DNA of 64,000 bases from an uncultured Ruminococcus sp. (GTDB lineage Bacteria; Bacillota; Clostridia; Lachnospirales; Lachnospiraceae). Position numbers and translations under genes: made by a program. This document shows, piece after piece, positions 36,593 through 44,754 of the stretch. The stretch spans positions 1-64,000 of the forward strand of contig UQVC01000003.1 in NCBI GenBank assembly GCA_900544395.1, written 5' to 3'. The first letter of the stretch is position 1. Each line of letters begins with the position of its first letter. Under the pieces are notes generated by a model. The model ran no database searches. It was not told the DNA's origin and saw only the letters and a list, made by a program, of their open reading frames with translations.

Positions 36593-37768
36593 TTATTTTT
36601 TAAACAGGTATTCTTTCATACTTGTTCCGTCCGTATTATTTTCCACCTCAAAAATGTCAAGAATGGTAGCCGCAATATCTGCAAAGCTTTCTCTGGTTCC
36701 GAGATTGACATTCTCACAGATCTCTTTTCCATAGATGAGAAGTGGTGTGTGCTCTCTGGTATGATCCGTCCCCGGAAATCCTGGATCGCATCCGTGATCT
36801 GCTGTGATCATCAGAATATCACTGTCTCTCATACGTCCCATGAATGTGCCCAGCTGACGGTCAAATGTAGTCGCCGCTTCAGCATATCCGACAATGTTGT
36901 TGCGATGACCATACACCATATCAAAATCTACCAGATTCACAAAGCAGATTCCGTGAAAATCTGTCTCCTGCATCTCAATAGTCTTTTCCATTCCGTCTAC
37001 ATTGTCCTGGATTCGCTGTGTATGCTGGATTCCTTTTCCTGCAAAAATATCATAAATCTTTCCGATTCCGTATGTGTCGTACCCCGCCTCTTCCAGCGCA
37101 TCCAGCATCGTATCTTTTGGCGGAAGCAGTGAAAAATCATGTCGGTTTGCCGTTCTTGTAAAATTCGGTGCAGTTCCCACAAACGGTCTTGCAATGACAC
37201 GTCCCACGCCATGCTCTCCAGTCAGGATTTTTCTGGCAATCTCACAATCATGATACAGCTCTTCCACCGGAACCACATCTTCATGGGCTGCGATCTGAAA
37301 TACGCTGTCTGCTGACGTATACACGATCAGCGCGCCTGTCTCCACATGCTCCTGCCCGTAATCCCGGATGACGTCTGTGCCAGAATATGGTTTGTTGCAG
37401 ATCACCTTTCTTCCGGTCTCACGTTCCAATGCGTCCAGCACTTCTTTGGGAAAACCGTCAGGATATGTGGGAAGTGGCTTTGGTGAGATCACACCTGCAA
37501 TCTCCCAGTGTCCGATGGTCGTATCTTTTCCTCTGGATTTTTCTCTCATGCGGGCATATGCTCCGATGGGTTTTGCTTCTTTCTCCATCCAGTCTACCCC
37601 GTCAATATTAAACAATCCCAGCTTCTTCATATTCGGAGTGTCATACTCTTTGACACCTGTGATCGTCTTCAACGTATTGCATCCTGCATCATGAAATTCT
37701 GCCGCGTCTGTCATTTCTCCGATTCCATAACTGTCCAAAACAATCAGAAATACTCGTCTTTTTTCCAT
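36593..37768 (-). CDS. deoB: phosphopentomutase
   Basis: Interconverts (deoxy)ribose 1-phosphate and 5-phosphate. Metal-binding motifs include FLIVLDSYGIGEM near the N-terminus, VNLVDFDMVYGHRNN, and ITADHGCDPGFPGTDHTREH near the C-terminus. The start at 37768 (391 residues) has GGCGGA upstream; an ATG 33 bases earlier is less well placed. First gene of the nucleoside uptake and catabolism unit. Confidence 0.97.
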   Translation of the reverse strand: MEKRRVFLIVLDSYGIGEMTDAAEFHDAGCNTLKTITGVKEYDTPNMKKLGLFNIDGVDWMEKEAKPIGAYARMREKSRGKDTTIGHWEIAGVISPKPLPTYPDGFPKEVLDALERETGRKVICNKPYSGTDVIRDYGQEHVETGALIVYTSADSVFQIAAHEDVVPVEELYHDCEIARKILTGEHGVGRVIARPFVGTAPNFTRTANRHDFSLLPPKDTMLDALEEAGYDTYGIGKIYDIFAGKGIQHTQRIQDNVDGMEKTIEMQETDFHGICFVNLVDFDMVYGHRNNIVGYAEAATTFDRQLGTFMGRMRDSDILMITADHGCDPGFPGTDHTREHTPLLIYGKEICENVNLGTRESFADIAATILDIFEVENNTDGTSMKEYLFKK

Positions 37769-37840
37769 TTTGATTCCGCCTTTCAATTTTGCCAATTTCA
37801 TTTCCTATCTATTTCCTATTTTATATATTTTTCATAATTC

Positions 37841-37890
37841 AAAAAAGGACTGGAGTCCCTTTTTTACAGGATACTTTTTATTTTTGTCAA
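37841..37890 (-). promoter_or_regulatory. candidate deoB promoter with dyad over the start region
   Basis: The minus strand has TTGACA (37885-37890), 18 bp, TAAAAA (37861-37866). A dyad with AAAAAAGGACT and AGTCCC-TTTTTT arms (37841-37865) covers the -10 and presumed start site. It could be an operator, or a back-up terminator for read-through from purD; I cannot tell which. Confidence 0.4.
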
Positions 37891-37936
37891 TTTTCCGCCT
37901 CAAAATTCTTATTTTATCAGATATTTTGCATAATAA

Positions 37937-37977
37937 AAGCGGCCTGGCAGATTCTTTTGAAAACGAATCTGCCAGGC
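37937..37977 (-). terminator. strong terminator after purD
   Basis: Perfect 13-bp stem GCCTGGCAGATTC (37942-37954) / GAATCTGCCAGGC (37965-37977), with a 10-nt loop and a CTTTTATT tail on the minus strand. It separates purine synthesis from nucleoside salvage. Confidence 0.9.
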
Positions 37978-38013
37978 AGCCTCCTTTCGTGCTTCTATCA
38001 ATTACTTCACCGG

Positions 38014-39285
38014 TCAGGCTTCATCAATTGCCTTTCCGATATCATGTCGCATGTACTTATTTTCGAACTGTACCCACTCTGTGGCAGCATAGGCATTTGC
38101 TCTCGCTTCTTTGAGATCTGCTCCTTTTGCCGTCACCCCAAGCACACGCCCTCCATTGGTCACGATCTGTCCATCTGCAAATGCTGTTCCTGCATGGAAA
38201 CAGAAATATCCTTCCTGTTTGTCAAATTCTTCCAGACCTGTGATCGGATATCCTTTTTCGTAGCTGACCGGATATCCTTCGGATGCCAGTACCACGCAGA
38301 CTGCAGCATTGTCTTCAAACTGCAGATCTACCTGATCCAGTGTACCATCAATACATGCTTCTACCACTTCAATAAGATCGTTTTTCATTCGTGGCAGTAC
38401 CACCTGCGCTTCCGGATCTCCAAAACGTGCATTGTATTCCAGTACTTTCGGTCCTTCCTCTGTCAACATCAGTCCAAAGAAAATCACTCCTTTGAACTCT
38501 CTTCCTTCGGCTGCCATAGCATCTACGGTTGCCTGATAAATATGTTTTTCACAAAATTCTTCCACTTCTTTTGTATAGAACGGACTCGGTGAAAAAGTTC
38601 CCATTCCTCCTGTATTGAGTCCTGTATCACCATCTCCTACACGCTTGTGATCCTGTGCGGAAGTCATCGTCTTAATGGTCTTTCCGTCTACAAAAGAAAG
38701 TACCGAAACCTCCCGGCCTGTCATAAATTCTTCAATGACCATCTCATTTCCGGCTGTTCCGAATTTTTTATCCAGCATGATCGTCTTCACGCCTTCTTTT
38801 GCTTCTTCCAGATTCTGACAGATCAGCACTCCTTTTCCAAGAGCCAGTCCGTCTGCCTTCAGTACGATCGGGAATTTTGCACTCTCCAGATATGCGATCG
38901 CCGCATCCGGATCTGTGAAATTCTCATATCCTGCTGTCGGAATGTGGTATTTCTTCATCAGATCTTTGGAGAATGCTTTGGATCCCTCCAGGATTGCCGC
39001 ATTCTTTCTCGGTCCGAATGTACGGATTCCGGCTGCTTCCATCTCATCCACCAGACCGCCCACCAGCGGATCATCCATCCCCACAATACAAAGATCGATA
39101 TCCTGTTCTTTTGCAAATGTCACCAGTTTTTCAAATTCCATGGCGCCAATCGGCACACACTCTGCAAATTCTGCGATTCCCGCATTTCCCGGTGCACAGT
39201 ACATCTTTTCTACTTTTCTGCTTTTCGCCGCACTGGCTGCGATGGCATGTTCTCTTCCGCCGCTTCCAACGATTAAAACTTTCAT
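38014..39285 (-). CDS. purD: phosphoribosylamine-glycine ligase
   Basis: ATP-grasp enzyme of step 2 in de novo purine synthesis. N-terminal MKVLIVGSGGREHAIA, PurD signature RFGDPEAQVVLPRM, and ATP-grasp segment FPIVLKADGLALGKGV. 423 residues. Last gene of the pur cluster, 13 bases after purN. Confidence 0.98.
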   Translation of the reverse strand: MKVLIVGSGGREHAIAASAAKSRKVEKMYCAPGNAGIAEFAECVPIGAMEFEKLVTFAKEQDIDLCIVGMDDPLVGGLVDEMEAAGIRTFGPRKNAAILEGSKAFSKDLMKKYHIPTAGYENFTDPDAAIAYLESAKFPIVLKADGLALGKGVLICQNLEEAKEGVKTIMLDKKFGTAGNEMVIEEFMTGREVSVLSFVDGKTIKTMTSAQDHKRVGDGDTGLNTGGMGTFSPSPFYTKEVEEFCEKHIYQATVDAMAAEGREFKGVIFFGLMLTEEGPKVLEYNARFGDPEAQVVLPRMKNDLIEVVEACIDGTLDQVDLQFEDNAAVCVVLASEGYPVSYEKGYPITGLEEFDKQEGYFCFHAGTAFADGQIVTNGGRVLGVTAKGADLKEARANAYAATEWVQFENKYMRHDIGKAIDEA

Positions 39286-39298
39286 GGCGTCTCCTCTT

Positions 39299-39925
39299 CT
39301 ACTGTGTGATCACAGTTTTTCCGTCTTTTACCGTTACTTTTCCGTTTGCGATCAGATCAATGGCCTGGGGCAGGATCTTCCACTCTGCCTGCTCCATCAC
39401 CCGACGCTGCAAAATCTCCGGCGTATCTTCCGGCTGTGTCTCCACCGCTTTCTGCAGCAGGATCGGTCCGGTATCTGTCCCTTCATCCACAAAATGGACT
39501 GTGGCGCCAACCACCTTCACTCCACGTGCCAGCGCTGCCTCATGTACCTTCAATCCATAGAATCCTTTTCCGCAAAAAGACGGGATCAGAGACGGATGGA
39601 TGTTGATCATGCGGTTTCTGTATTTCTCGATCATTGCCGGCGGGATCACCACAAGAAATCCTGCCAGTACGATCAGATCCGGTTCATATGCATCCACTGT
39701 CTCCAGAAGCTTTTCATTAAAAATATCTCTGGAGTCAAACTCTTTCGGAGAAATGCAGCATGCAGGGATGCCGTGGTTTTTCGCGCGCTCCAGGGCATAT
39801 GCATTGGCATTGTTGCTGATCACTCCCACAAGTTCTGCATTGGTGATCGTGCCGTCCTCTACCCGATCAATGATCGCCTGCAGATTGGTTCCCCCTCCGG
39901 AAACCATCACGACTACTCTTAGCAT
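39299..39925 (-). CDS. purN: phosphoribosylglycinamide formyltransferase (formyl-THF dependent)
   Basis: Transfers formyl from 10-formyltetrahydrofolate to GAR. N-terminal VVMVSGGGTNLQAII, catalytic region INIHPSLIPSFCGKG, and HFVDEGTDTGPILLQ. 208 residues. Overlaps purM by seven bases. Confidence 0.97.
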   Translation of the reverse strand: MLRVVVMVSGGGTNLQAIIDRVEDGTITNAELVGVISNNANAYALERAKNHGIPACCISPKEFDSRDIFNEKLLETVDAYEPDLIVLAGFLVVIPPAMIEKYRNRMINIHPSLIPSFCGKGFYGLKVHEAALARGVKVVGATVHFVDEGTDTGPILLQKAVETQPEDTPEILQRRVMEQAEWKILPQAIDLIANGKVTVKDGKTVITQ

Positions 39926-40944
39926 AAAGTAACTCCTTTTTCTCCGGCTTCGATCTTACCTACTACATATGGAGTATCTCCGGCTGCTTTGATTGCCTCC
40001 ATTGTCTTCTCCACATCTGCCGCATCCACTGCCAGAACCATACCAAGTCCCATGTTGAAGGTATTGTACATCATCTGTTCTTCGATTTCTCCCTCTTTTG
40101 CCAGCATCTCAAAAATCGGAAGAACCGGATAACTGTCTTTTTCAATTACTGCATGGGTTCCTTCTTTGAGCATCCGCGGAATATTCTCATAGAATCCGCC
40201 GCCTGTGATATGACTGCATGCTTTCACTGTCACACCTGCTGCTTTGATGCTCTTGAGCGCTTTCACATAAATTCTGGTCGGAGCTAACAGCGCCTCGCCC
40301 AATGTACAGCCAAGACTTTCATGATATGTCTCCAGATTTTCTTTTGTCATCTCAAATACTTTACGTACCAAAGAAAAACCGTTGCTGTGTACCCCTGTGG
40401 ATGCCATACCGATCAGCACGTCTCCTGCTTTTAAGTCTTCTCCTGTGATCATCTCTTTCTTGTCACATACTCCAACTGCAAATCCTGCCAGATCGTAATC
40501 ATCTTCCGGCATCAGTCCCGGATGCTCTGCTGTCTCACCGCCGATCAGCGCTGCTTCTGACTGAAGACATCCTTCTGCCACACCGCTTACGATGGATGCG
40601 ATCTTCTCCGGATAATTCTTTCCACATGCGATGTAATCCAGGAAAAATAATGGTTCTCCTCCTGCGCACGCAATATCATTGACACACATTGCCACCGCAT
40701 CGATTCCGATCGTATCGTGTTTGTCCATGATCATTGCCAGCTTGACTTTCGTACCGCATCCGTCTGTCCCAGACAAGAGTACCGGTTCTTCCATCTCTTT
40801 GATCCTGGCAAGAGAAAATGCTCCTGAAAATCCGCCGAGTCCGCCAAGTACCTCCGGACGCATTGTCTTCTTTACGTGCTCTTTCATCAGTTCTACTGAT
40901 TTGTAACCAGCCTCAATATCCACACCTGCGTTCTTATAATCCAT
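39919..40944 (-). CDS. purM: phosphoribosylformylglycinamidine cyclo-ligase (AIR synthase)
   Basis: Step 5 of purine synthesis, ATP-dependent ring closure to AIR. Start MDYKNAGVDIEAGYKSVEL; GTDGCGTKVKLA and the SHITGGGFYENIPRML segment are typical. 341 residues. Lies 38 bases after purE. Confidence 0.98.
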   Translation of the reverse strand: MDYKNAGVDIEAGYKSVELMKEHVKKTMRPEVLGGLGGFSGAFSLARIKEMEEPVLLSGTDGCGTKVKLAMIMDKHDTIGIDAVAMCVNDIACAGGEPLFFLDYIACGKNYPEKIASIVSGVAEGCLQSEAALIGGETAEHPGLMPEDDYDLAGFAVGVCDKKEMITGEDLKAGDVLIGMASTGVHSNGFSLVRKVFEMTKENLETYHESLGCTLGEALLAPTRIYVKALKSIKAAGVTVKACSHITGGGFYENIPRMLKEGTHAVIEKDSYPVLPIFEMLAKEGEIEEQMMYNTFNMGLGMVLAVDAADVEKTMEAIKAAGDTPYVVGKIEAGEKGVTLC

Positions 40945-40982
40945 AACTATTCTCCATTTCTTACATCGTCTGTATACTTACT

Positions 40983-41492
40983 TTATTTCTCCAGATATGC
41001 CTGATATCCGATCTCGTCTAATTTTGCAGCCTTTGCCTGCACGGTCTCTTTCATCTCTTCGGAATATGCTTTGAGTTTCTTCAAAACTTCTTCATCGGAT
41101 GTTGCAAGAATCTTTGCTGCCAGAATCGCTGCATTCATCCCACCGTCAATGGCAACTGTTGCAACCGGGATTCCAGGCGGCATCTGTACGATTGAATAGA
41201 GTGCATCCATTCCGTCCAGGTTCTTTCCTGACATCGGAACTCCGATCACCGGCATCGGGAAAAGCGCTGCACACATTCCCGGAAGATGTGCTGCCATTCC
41301 GGCTCCTGCGATGATCACTTTGATTCCTTTTCCTTCTGCTGCCTTTGCCCAGTCAAAAAACACATCTGGCATACGGTGTGCGGAAATGATCGTCATCTCA
41401 TAATCAATTCCCAGTTTTTCCAGCATATCAGCGGCTTTGCTCATAACCTTCAGGTCTGAATCGCTGCCCATTACAATTCCTACTTTTGGCAT
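40983..41492 (-). CDS. purE: N5-carboxyaminoimidazole ribonucleotide mutase (PurE)
   Basis: Small homo-octameric mutase making CAIR. Class-defining loops are GIVMGSDSDLKVM and IISAHRMPD. Start at 41492 has AAAGGTGGA upstream and gives 169 residues. No purK lies in the window; class I PurE normally needs PurK product, so purK is elsewhere or the direct carboxylation route is used. Starts 16 bases after the unrecognised 446-residue gene. Confidence 0.96.
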   Translation of the reverse strand: MPKVGIVMGSDSDLKVMSKAADMLEKLGIDYEMTIISAHRMPDVFFDWAKAAEGKGIKVIIAGAGMAAHLPGMCAALFPMPVIGVPMSGKNLDGMDALYSIVQMPPGIPVATVAIDGGMNAAILAAKILATSDEEVLKKLKAYSEEMKETVQAKAAKLDEIGYQAYLEK

Positions 41493-41508
41493 ATCTTGTC
41501 CACCTTTC

Positions 41509-42849
41509 TCAACTTTTGTATGTTCCCATACCATTTTTTGAAGATCCGTCCGGCGCTATTTTGCCCGCGATCACGAATCTTCCGTCCTTCAATAGTATAA
41601 TCTCTTTTCCTTCTTTTGTTAATACACTTATTTCTTCTAACTCTTCATAAGGTATGGTTATAGCTGAACCCGGATGATTCATAAGCTCACCTGATTTTTT
41701 CTCAAACATCCGGATCCATTTCAGCTGTTCTTCCGTATAGGTAAGGGCACACGGATTCAACGAAATAGCCTCTCGCTCTTTTGAAAACGGACCGATCTGA
41801 ATTTGCACCGGGACCTGCATAACCTGCCTCTTCTCGCTATCCTTTGCATGCCGCAACACATCCAGCTTGCGTTCTATATACTTTTTATCCAGAAACAATG
41901 CCTGGTCACATCGGTGATCGGCTTCATACTGACTGTTGCACGCACCTCCAGCATATCCATTTCCATAGAGACCGTCTTTGACGATCACTCCCTGCGCCTT
42001 TCTGCACATAATCGGCTGGATTCCCTGTGCTTTCAGCGCATCCGATACGCCAAGAACAATCTCTTCCATTCCTATCTGATAGCAAAGTACAATACATGAT
42101 GTATCGAACGCTCTGACTTTCTGTTGTATTTTCCGAATATAAGCTGCTGTCAGATCTTTCCGCTCTTTTTCAGTAAGGTCTCGGATCTTCTTCCAGAGAT
42201 TCCTCTCCGTTTCTCCAATATATATTCCATATGCATATAAATAAGATGCGCTCTCCCGACTGCTCTTTTCGATGATCTCTTCCGCAAACCGTGAATACTT
42301 CGGATTCAAGAACTCTTGCACACGATCCGCCAGAAACACATCGCAGTAATCGCTTGCATACCAGTAAAGAATCTCCTTGATGGTTTTAAATTCCGGTTCT
42401 TCTTCTGCCTCAAAACACTGATAAATCTCCAGAAACAATTCGTTTAAGATGGTCAGATAATCCTGCCTGTTTTCATAGGCATATGGAATCCCACTGCGCA
42501 GTTCCACATATAAAAAACTCAGGAGCTGCCCATAGCGCTCGGAAAGTTTTTCTTGTGCATACGCCGGATTTGCAAAACTCGTATGATAATTTTCTCCCAG
42601 AACATCTACGTACAACTCCTGATTCCACTGCCGCAGTTCCTCTTCACAAAGACCTGCAATCCCATGGATTTCTATTTTTTTACGGATATTTTCTAATTTC
42701 GTCAAAAAGACCGCACACATTCTAAAATAAGACCGATACGGTATCTGCACGGTCTCTTCTTCTCCGATCGTCTGCAGTCTTTCTATGGACAGCTCATGTC
42801 TTTGTGCACACCGCTCATTTCGGATCTGCTGTAACTGCCTCCATTCCAT
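41509..42849 (-). CDS. uncharacterised 446-residue protein (possible stand-alone N-terminal domain of M29-type aminopeptidases)
   Basis: I do not recognise a catalytic family with confidence. Soluble, helix-rich and acidic, no signal peptide. Notable stretches are YGIYIGETERNLWKKIRDL, a middle alpha/beta region (IVLCYQIGMEEIVLGVSDAL), an EADHRCDQALFLDKKYIERKLDVLR segment near residues 310-335, and a C-terminus ending in a short beta hairpin (ILLKDGRFVIAGKI). From memory, similar segments occur in the first half of longer clostridial proteins annotated as leucyl (M29) aminopeptidases; here no peptidase domain follows. It abuts the small membrane gene by one base and precedes purE. Confidence 0.6.
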   Translation of the reverse strand: MEWRQLQQIRNERCAQRHELSIERLQTIGEEETVQIPYRSYFRMCAVFLTKLENIRKKIEIHGIAGLCEEELRQWNQELYVDVLGENYHTSFANPAYAQEKLSERYGQLLSFLYVELRSGIPYAYENRQDYLTILNELFLEIYQCFEAEEEPEFKTIKEILYWYASDYCDVFLADRVQEFLNPKYSRFAEEIIEKSSRESASYLYAYGIYIGETERNLWKKIRDLTEKERKDLTAAYIRKIQQKVRAFDTSCIVLCYQIGMEEIVLGVSDALKAQGIQPIMCRKAQGVIVKDGLYGNGYAGGACNSQYEADHRCDQALFLDKKYIERKLDVLRHAKDSEKRQVMQVPVQIQIGPFSKEREAISLNPCALTYTEEQLKWIRMFEKKSGELMNHPGSAITIPYEELEEISVLTKEGKEIILLKDGRFVIAGKIAPDGSSKNGMGTYKS

Positions 42850-43182
42850 TTATGAAAGACCTCCTAAAAAAATCAGAACCATTACGACGAAAACCAGTGC
42901 GCTGACAATCAGACCGATCCAGGCCGCTCCGTGTCTTCTGTCTGTTTCTTTGATCCCGTCAATGCCGCCCTTGATTCCAAGCACTGCAAACAGGATATTG
43001 ATCAGCCCCAGTGCACCTGCCATATCTGCGGTCTCTCCGCGCATAGTATAACTGTTAAAAATCAAAAGACCTGCAACAAGTACGGAAACAACTGCATACA
43101 TGCAGGAGTTTTTTCCCTCTCTGGACTGCAGCACTTTTTCTTTTTTCTCTTTTTCTCTCTTTTCTTTATCTTCTTTTTTCAC
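42850..43182 (-). CDS. small membrane protein, function unknown
   Basis: 110 residues: a highly charged Lys/Glu N-terminus (about residues 1-25), then three hydrophobic segments (about 28-45, 53-72, 85-107). A GIKGGIDGIKETDRRHG loop lies between the second and third. The layout resembles small Lachnospiraceae DUF6142-type proteins, but I cannot confirm the family. It overlaps the VanZ gene by 17 bases and ends one base before the 446-residue gene, so the three are translated together. Confidence 0.75.
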   Translation of the reverse strand: MKKEDKEKREKEKKEKVLQSREGKNSCMYAVVSVLVAGLLIFNSYTMRGETADMAGALGLINILFAVLGIKGGIDGIKETDRRHGAAWIGLIVSALVFVVMVLIFLGGLS

Positions 43183-43633
43183 AGTAGCTTCTCCTTATCG
43201 CATTACAAATCAAAAATAAAAAATATCCCAAAAGCCCGCCAATCGTATTGAGCAGCAGATCATCCACATCAAAACTGCCCACACGAGTCAGAAATTGAAA
43301 GATCTCCACACCCAGACTCAGCCCAAAACTATAAAACAGAGTCATAAAAAATCCTCTGCAGCTGCTGGCAACGGATATAAAAAATCCGTATGGCAGAAAG
43401 ATCAGAATATTTCCAAATAAATTAGTAAATACCGCGAAAAGCCCCAGCGTTTCCCGGTATTCCACAAAGCGTCTGATTTCTTTAAACAGTATCAGATTAT
43501 ATCGGTATTCTTCTCCGATACCGGTACGCCCATACCAATCTGAAAAAATCAAAAAATATAATAAGAAAAAAAGATAGAGTACAAATAATATCTTTCCCGC
43601 CAGGCGGATTCTTTTAATCTGTCTCTGATTCAA
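43166..43633 (-). CDS. VanZ-family membrane protein
   Basis: 155 residues, four membrane helices. The VanZ pattern is NLFGNILIFLPYGFFI, then SLGVEIFQFLTRVGSFDVDDLLLNTIGGLLGY. VanZ proteins are linked in some settings to teicoplanin tolerance, but most are chromosomal with unknown role; nothing here points to a van operon. Confidence 0.92.
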   Translation of the reverse strand: MNQRQIKRIRLAGKILFVLYLFFLLYFLIFSDWYGRTGIGEEYRYNLILFKEIRRFVEYRETLGLFAVFTNLFGNILIFLPYGFFISVASSCRGFFMTLFYSFGLSLGVEIFQFLTRVGSFDVDDLLLNTIGGLLGYFLFLICNAIRRSYCEKRR

Positions 43634-43653
43634 AACGCTCCCTCTTTTTACAG

Positions 43654-43803
43654 TTAAAATGTAATCCCGCTTTTGTTTTTCAGCAGACGTGCACCACTGA
43701 TGATCGCCAGAATCCCGGCTGTCACACCGGAAACGATCATGACAATTCCCAGAGCAATATTGCCTGCCCCGGTCTGCTGCATTGTTTTATATGCCTTTTC
43801 CAT
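43654..43803 (-). CDS. 49-residue single-helix membrane peptide
   Basis: A short open frame: polar N-terminus (MEKAYKTMQQTGAGN), one hydrophobic helix (about residues 16-37) and a basic C-terminus (LLKNKSGITF). A GGGAGTGA ribosome site precedes its ATG by about eight bases. It fits exactly between pyrE (17-base gap) and the VanZ gene (20-base gap) on the same strand. I do not know a family for it. The tight spacing and good start make it very likely a real gene. Confidence 0.7.
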   Translation of the reverse strand: MEKAYKTMQQTGAGNIALGIVMIVSGVTAGILAIISGARLLKNKSGITF

Positions 43804-43820
43804 CTCTTCTCACTCCCTGC

Positions 43821-44501
43821 TTACTTTGCACCATACATTTCATAATATGCATCGATTGCCGCTTTTAATGTATCATCAATGATCACTTTTCCCTGATATG
43901 GTCTGTTATAAAGATGTTCTACAACTTCTTCCATGGTCACGATTGCTGCTGTATCGAATCCGTACAGATCTTTGACTTCATCCAGCGCACACTTTTCTCC
44001 GCCTTTTCCGACTTCCATACGGTTTAATGACACCATCAATCCCACGATTTCCACATCCGCTGCACCTTTTACTTTCGGAACAGTCTCTTCCATGGATTTT
44101 CCGGAAGTTGTCACATCTTCGATCATCACCACACGGTCACCGTCTTTTAATTTGCTTCCCAGGAAGCTTCCTTTATCTGCACCGTGATCTTTCTCTTCTT
44201 TTCTGTCCGAACAGTAACGCACTTCTTTTCCATATAATTCACTGTATGCGATCGCAGTCACAACTCCAAGTGGGATGCCTTTATAAGCAGGTCCAAATAA
44301 AACATCAAAATCATCTCCATATTTGTCATGGATCGCTTTTGCATAATATTCTCCCAGTTTCTTTAACTGAGAACCTGTTACATATCCCCCTGCATTCATA
44401 AAAAATGGGGATTTTCTTCCGCTTTTTAATGTAAACTCTCCAAATTTCAGCACATCGCTGTCTACCATAAATTCAATAAATTCTTTCTTATACTGTTCCA
44501 T
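43821..44501 (-). CDS. pyrE: orotate phosphoribosyltransferase
   Basis: Converts orotate and PRPP to OMP. PRPP-binding loop VVMIEDVTTSGKSMEETV and FGPAYKGIPLG are clear. 226 residues. It lies 250 bases from pyrD, with a hairpin and a possible promoter between, and leads a close-packed run ending at purD. Confidence 0.97.
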   Translation of the reverse strand: MEQYKKEFIEFMVDSDVLKFGEFTLKSGRKSPFFMNAGGYVTGSQLKKLGEYYAKAIHDKYGDDFDVLFGPAYKGIPLGVVTAIAYSELYGKEVRYCSDRKEEKDHGADKGSFLGSKLKDGDRVVMIEDVTTSGKSMEETVPKVKGAADVEIVGLMVSLNRMEVGKGGEKCALDEVKDLYGFDTAAIVTMEEVVEHLYNRPYQGKVIIDDTLKAAIDAYYEMYGAK

Positions 44502-44565
44502 CTTTTAACCCTCCATATTTATGGGCATATGCGTGCCCTCGTAAATCTGTTAAATCCTCTCAATT

Positions 44566-44595
44566 TTATCACAAATTTCCTGCGATTTCAATCAA
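44566..44595 (-). promoter_or_regulatory. candidate promoter for the pyrE-to-purD run
   Basis: The minus strand has TTGATT (44590-44595), 18 bp, TGATAA (44566-44571), 65 bases before pyrE. Modest match to consensus. Confidence 0.4.
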
Positions 44596-44701
44596 GGAAC
44601 TCTCACTTAAATTTTTGCAATCAATCCTGTCACGACCTCTGCGCAGATCTCAGATGCCTTTTTCACACTTCTGCCACTCTGATGCACTTTTTTCCACAAA
44701 G

Positions 44702-44745
44702 AAGAGGCAAAGAATGTCCGATTTTCCCCACACTCTCTGCCTCTT
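44702..44745 (-). terminator. hairpin after pyrD, possible terminator
   Basis: AAGAGGCA (44702-44709) pairs with TGCCTCTT (44738-44745). The minus-strand tail is only moderately T-rich (CTTTGTGG), while the plus-strand tail is TGTTTTTT. In the gap 44502-44754 I see this hairpin and one weak promoter only. Confidence 0.5.
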
Positions 44746-44754
44746 TGTTTTTTC

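Noticed and set aside
37841..37865. Hairpin before deoB as a transcription attenuator
   Set aside because: If the TTGACA/TAAAAA promoter is right, the start site is inside the hairpin, so only part would be transcribed. Kept as a dyad of unknown role.
38915..39922. Plus-strand open frame of 335 codons opposite purD/purN
   Set aside because: Spans two real genes and their junction; composition is that of a mirror frame.
43166..43633. VanZ protein as part of a glycopeptide resistance cluster
   Set aside because: No vanA/H/X/R/S genes; stand-alone VanZ genes are common in Firmicutes.
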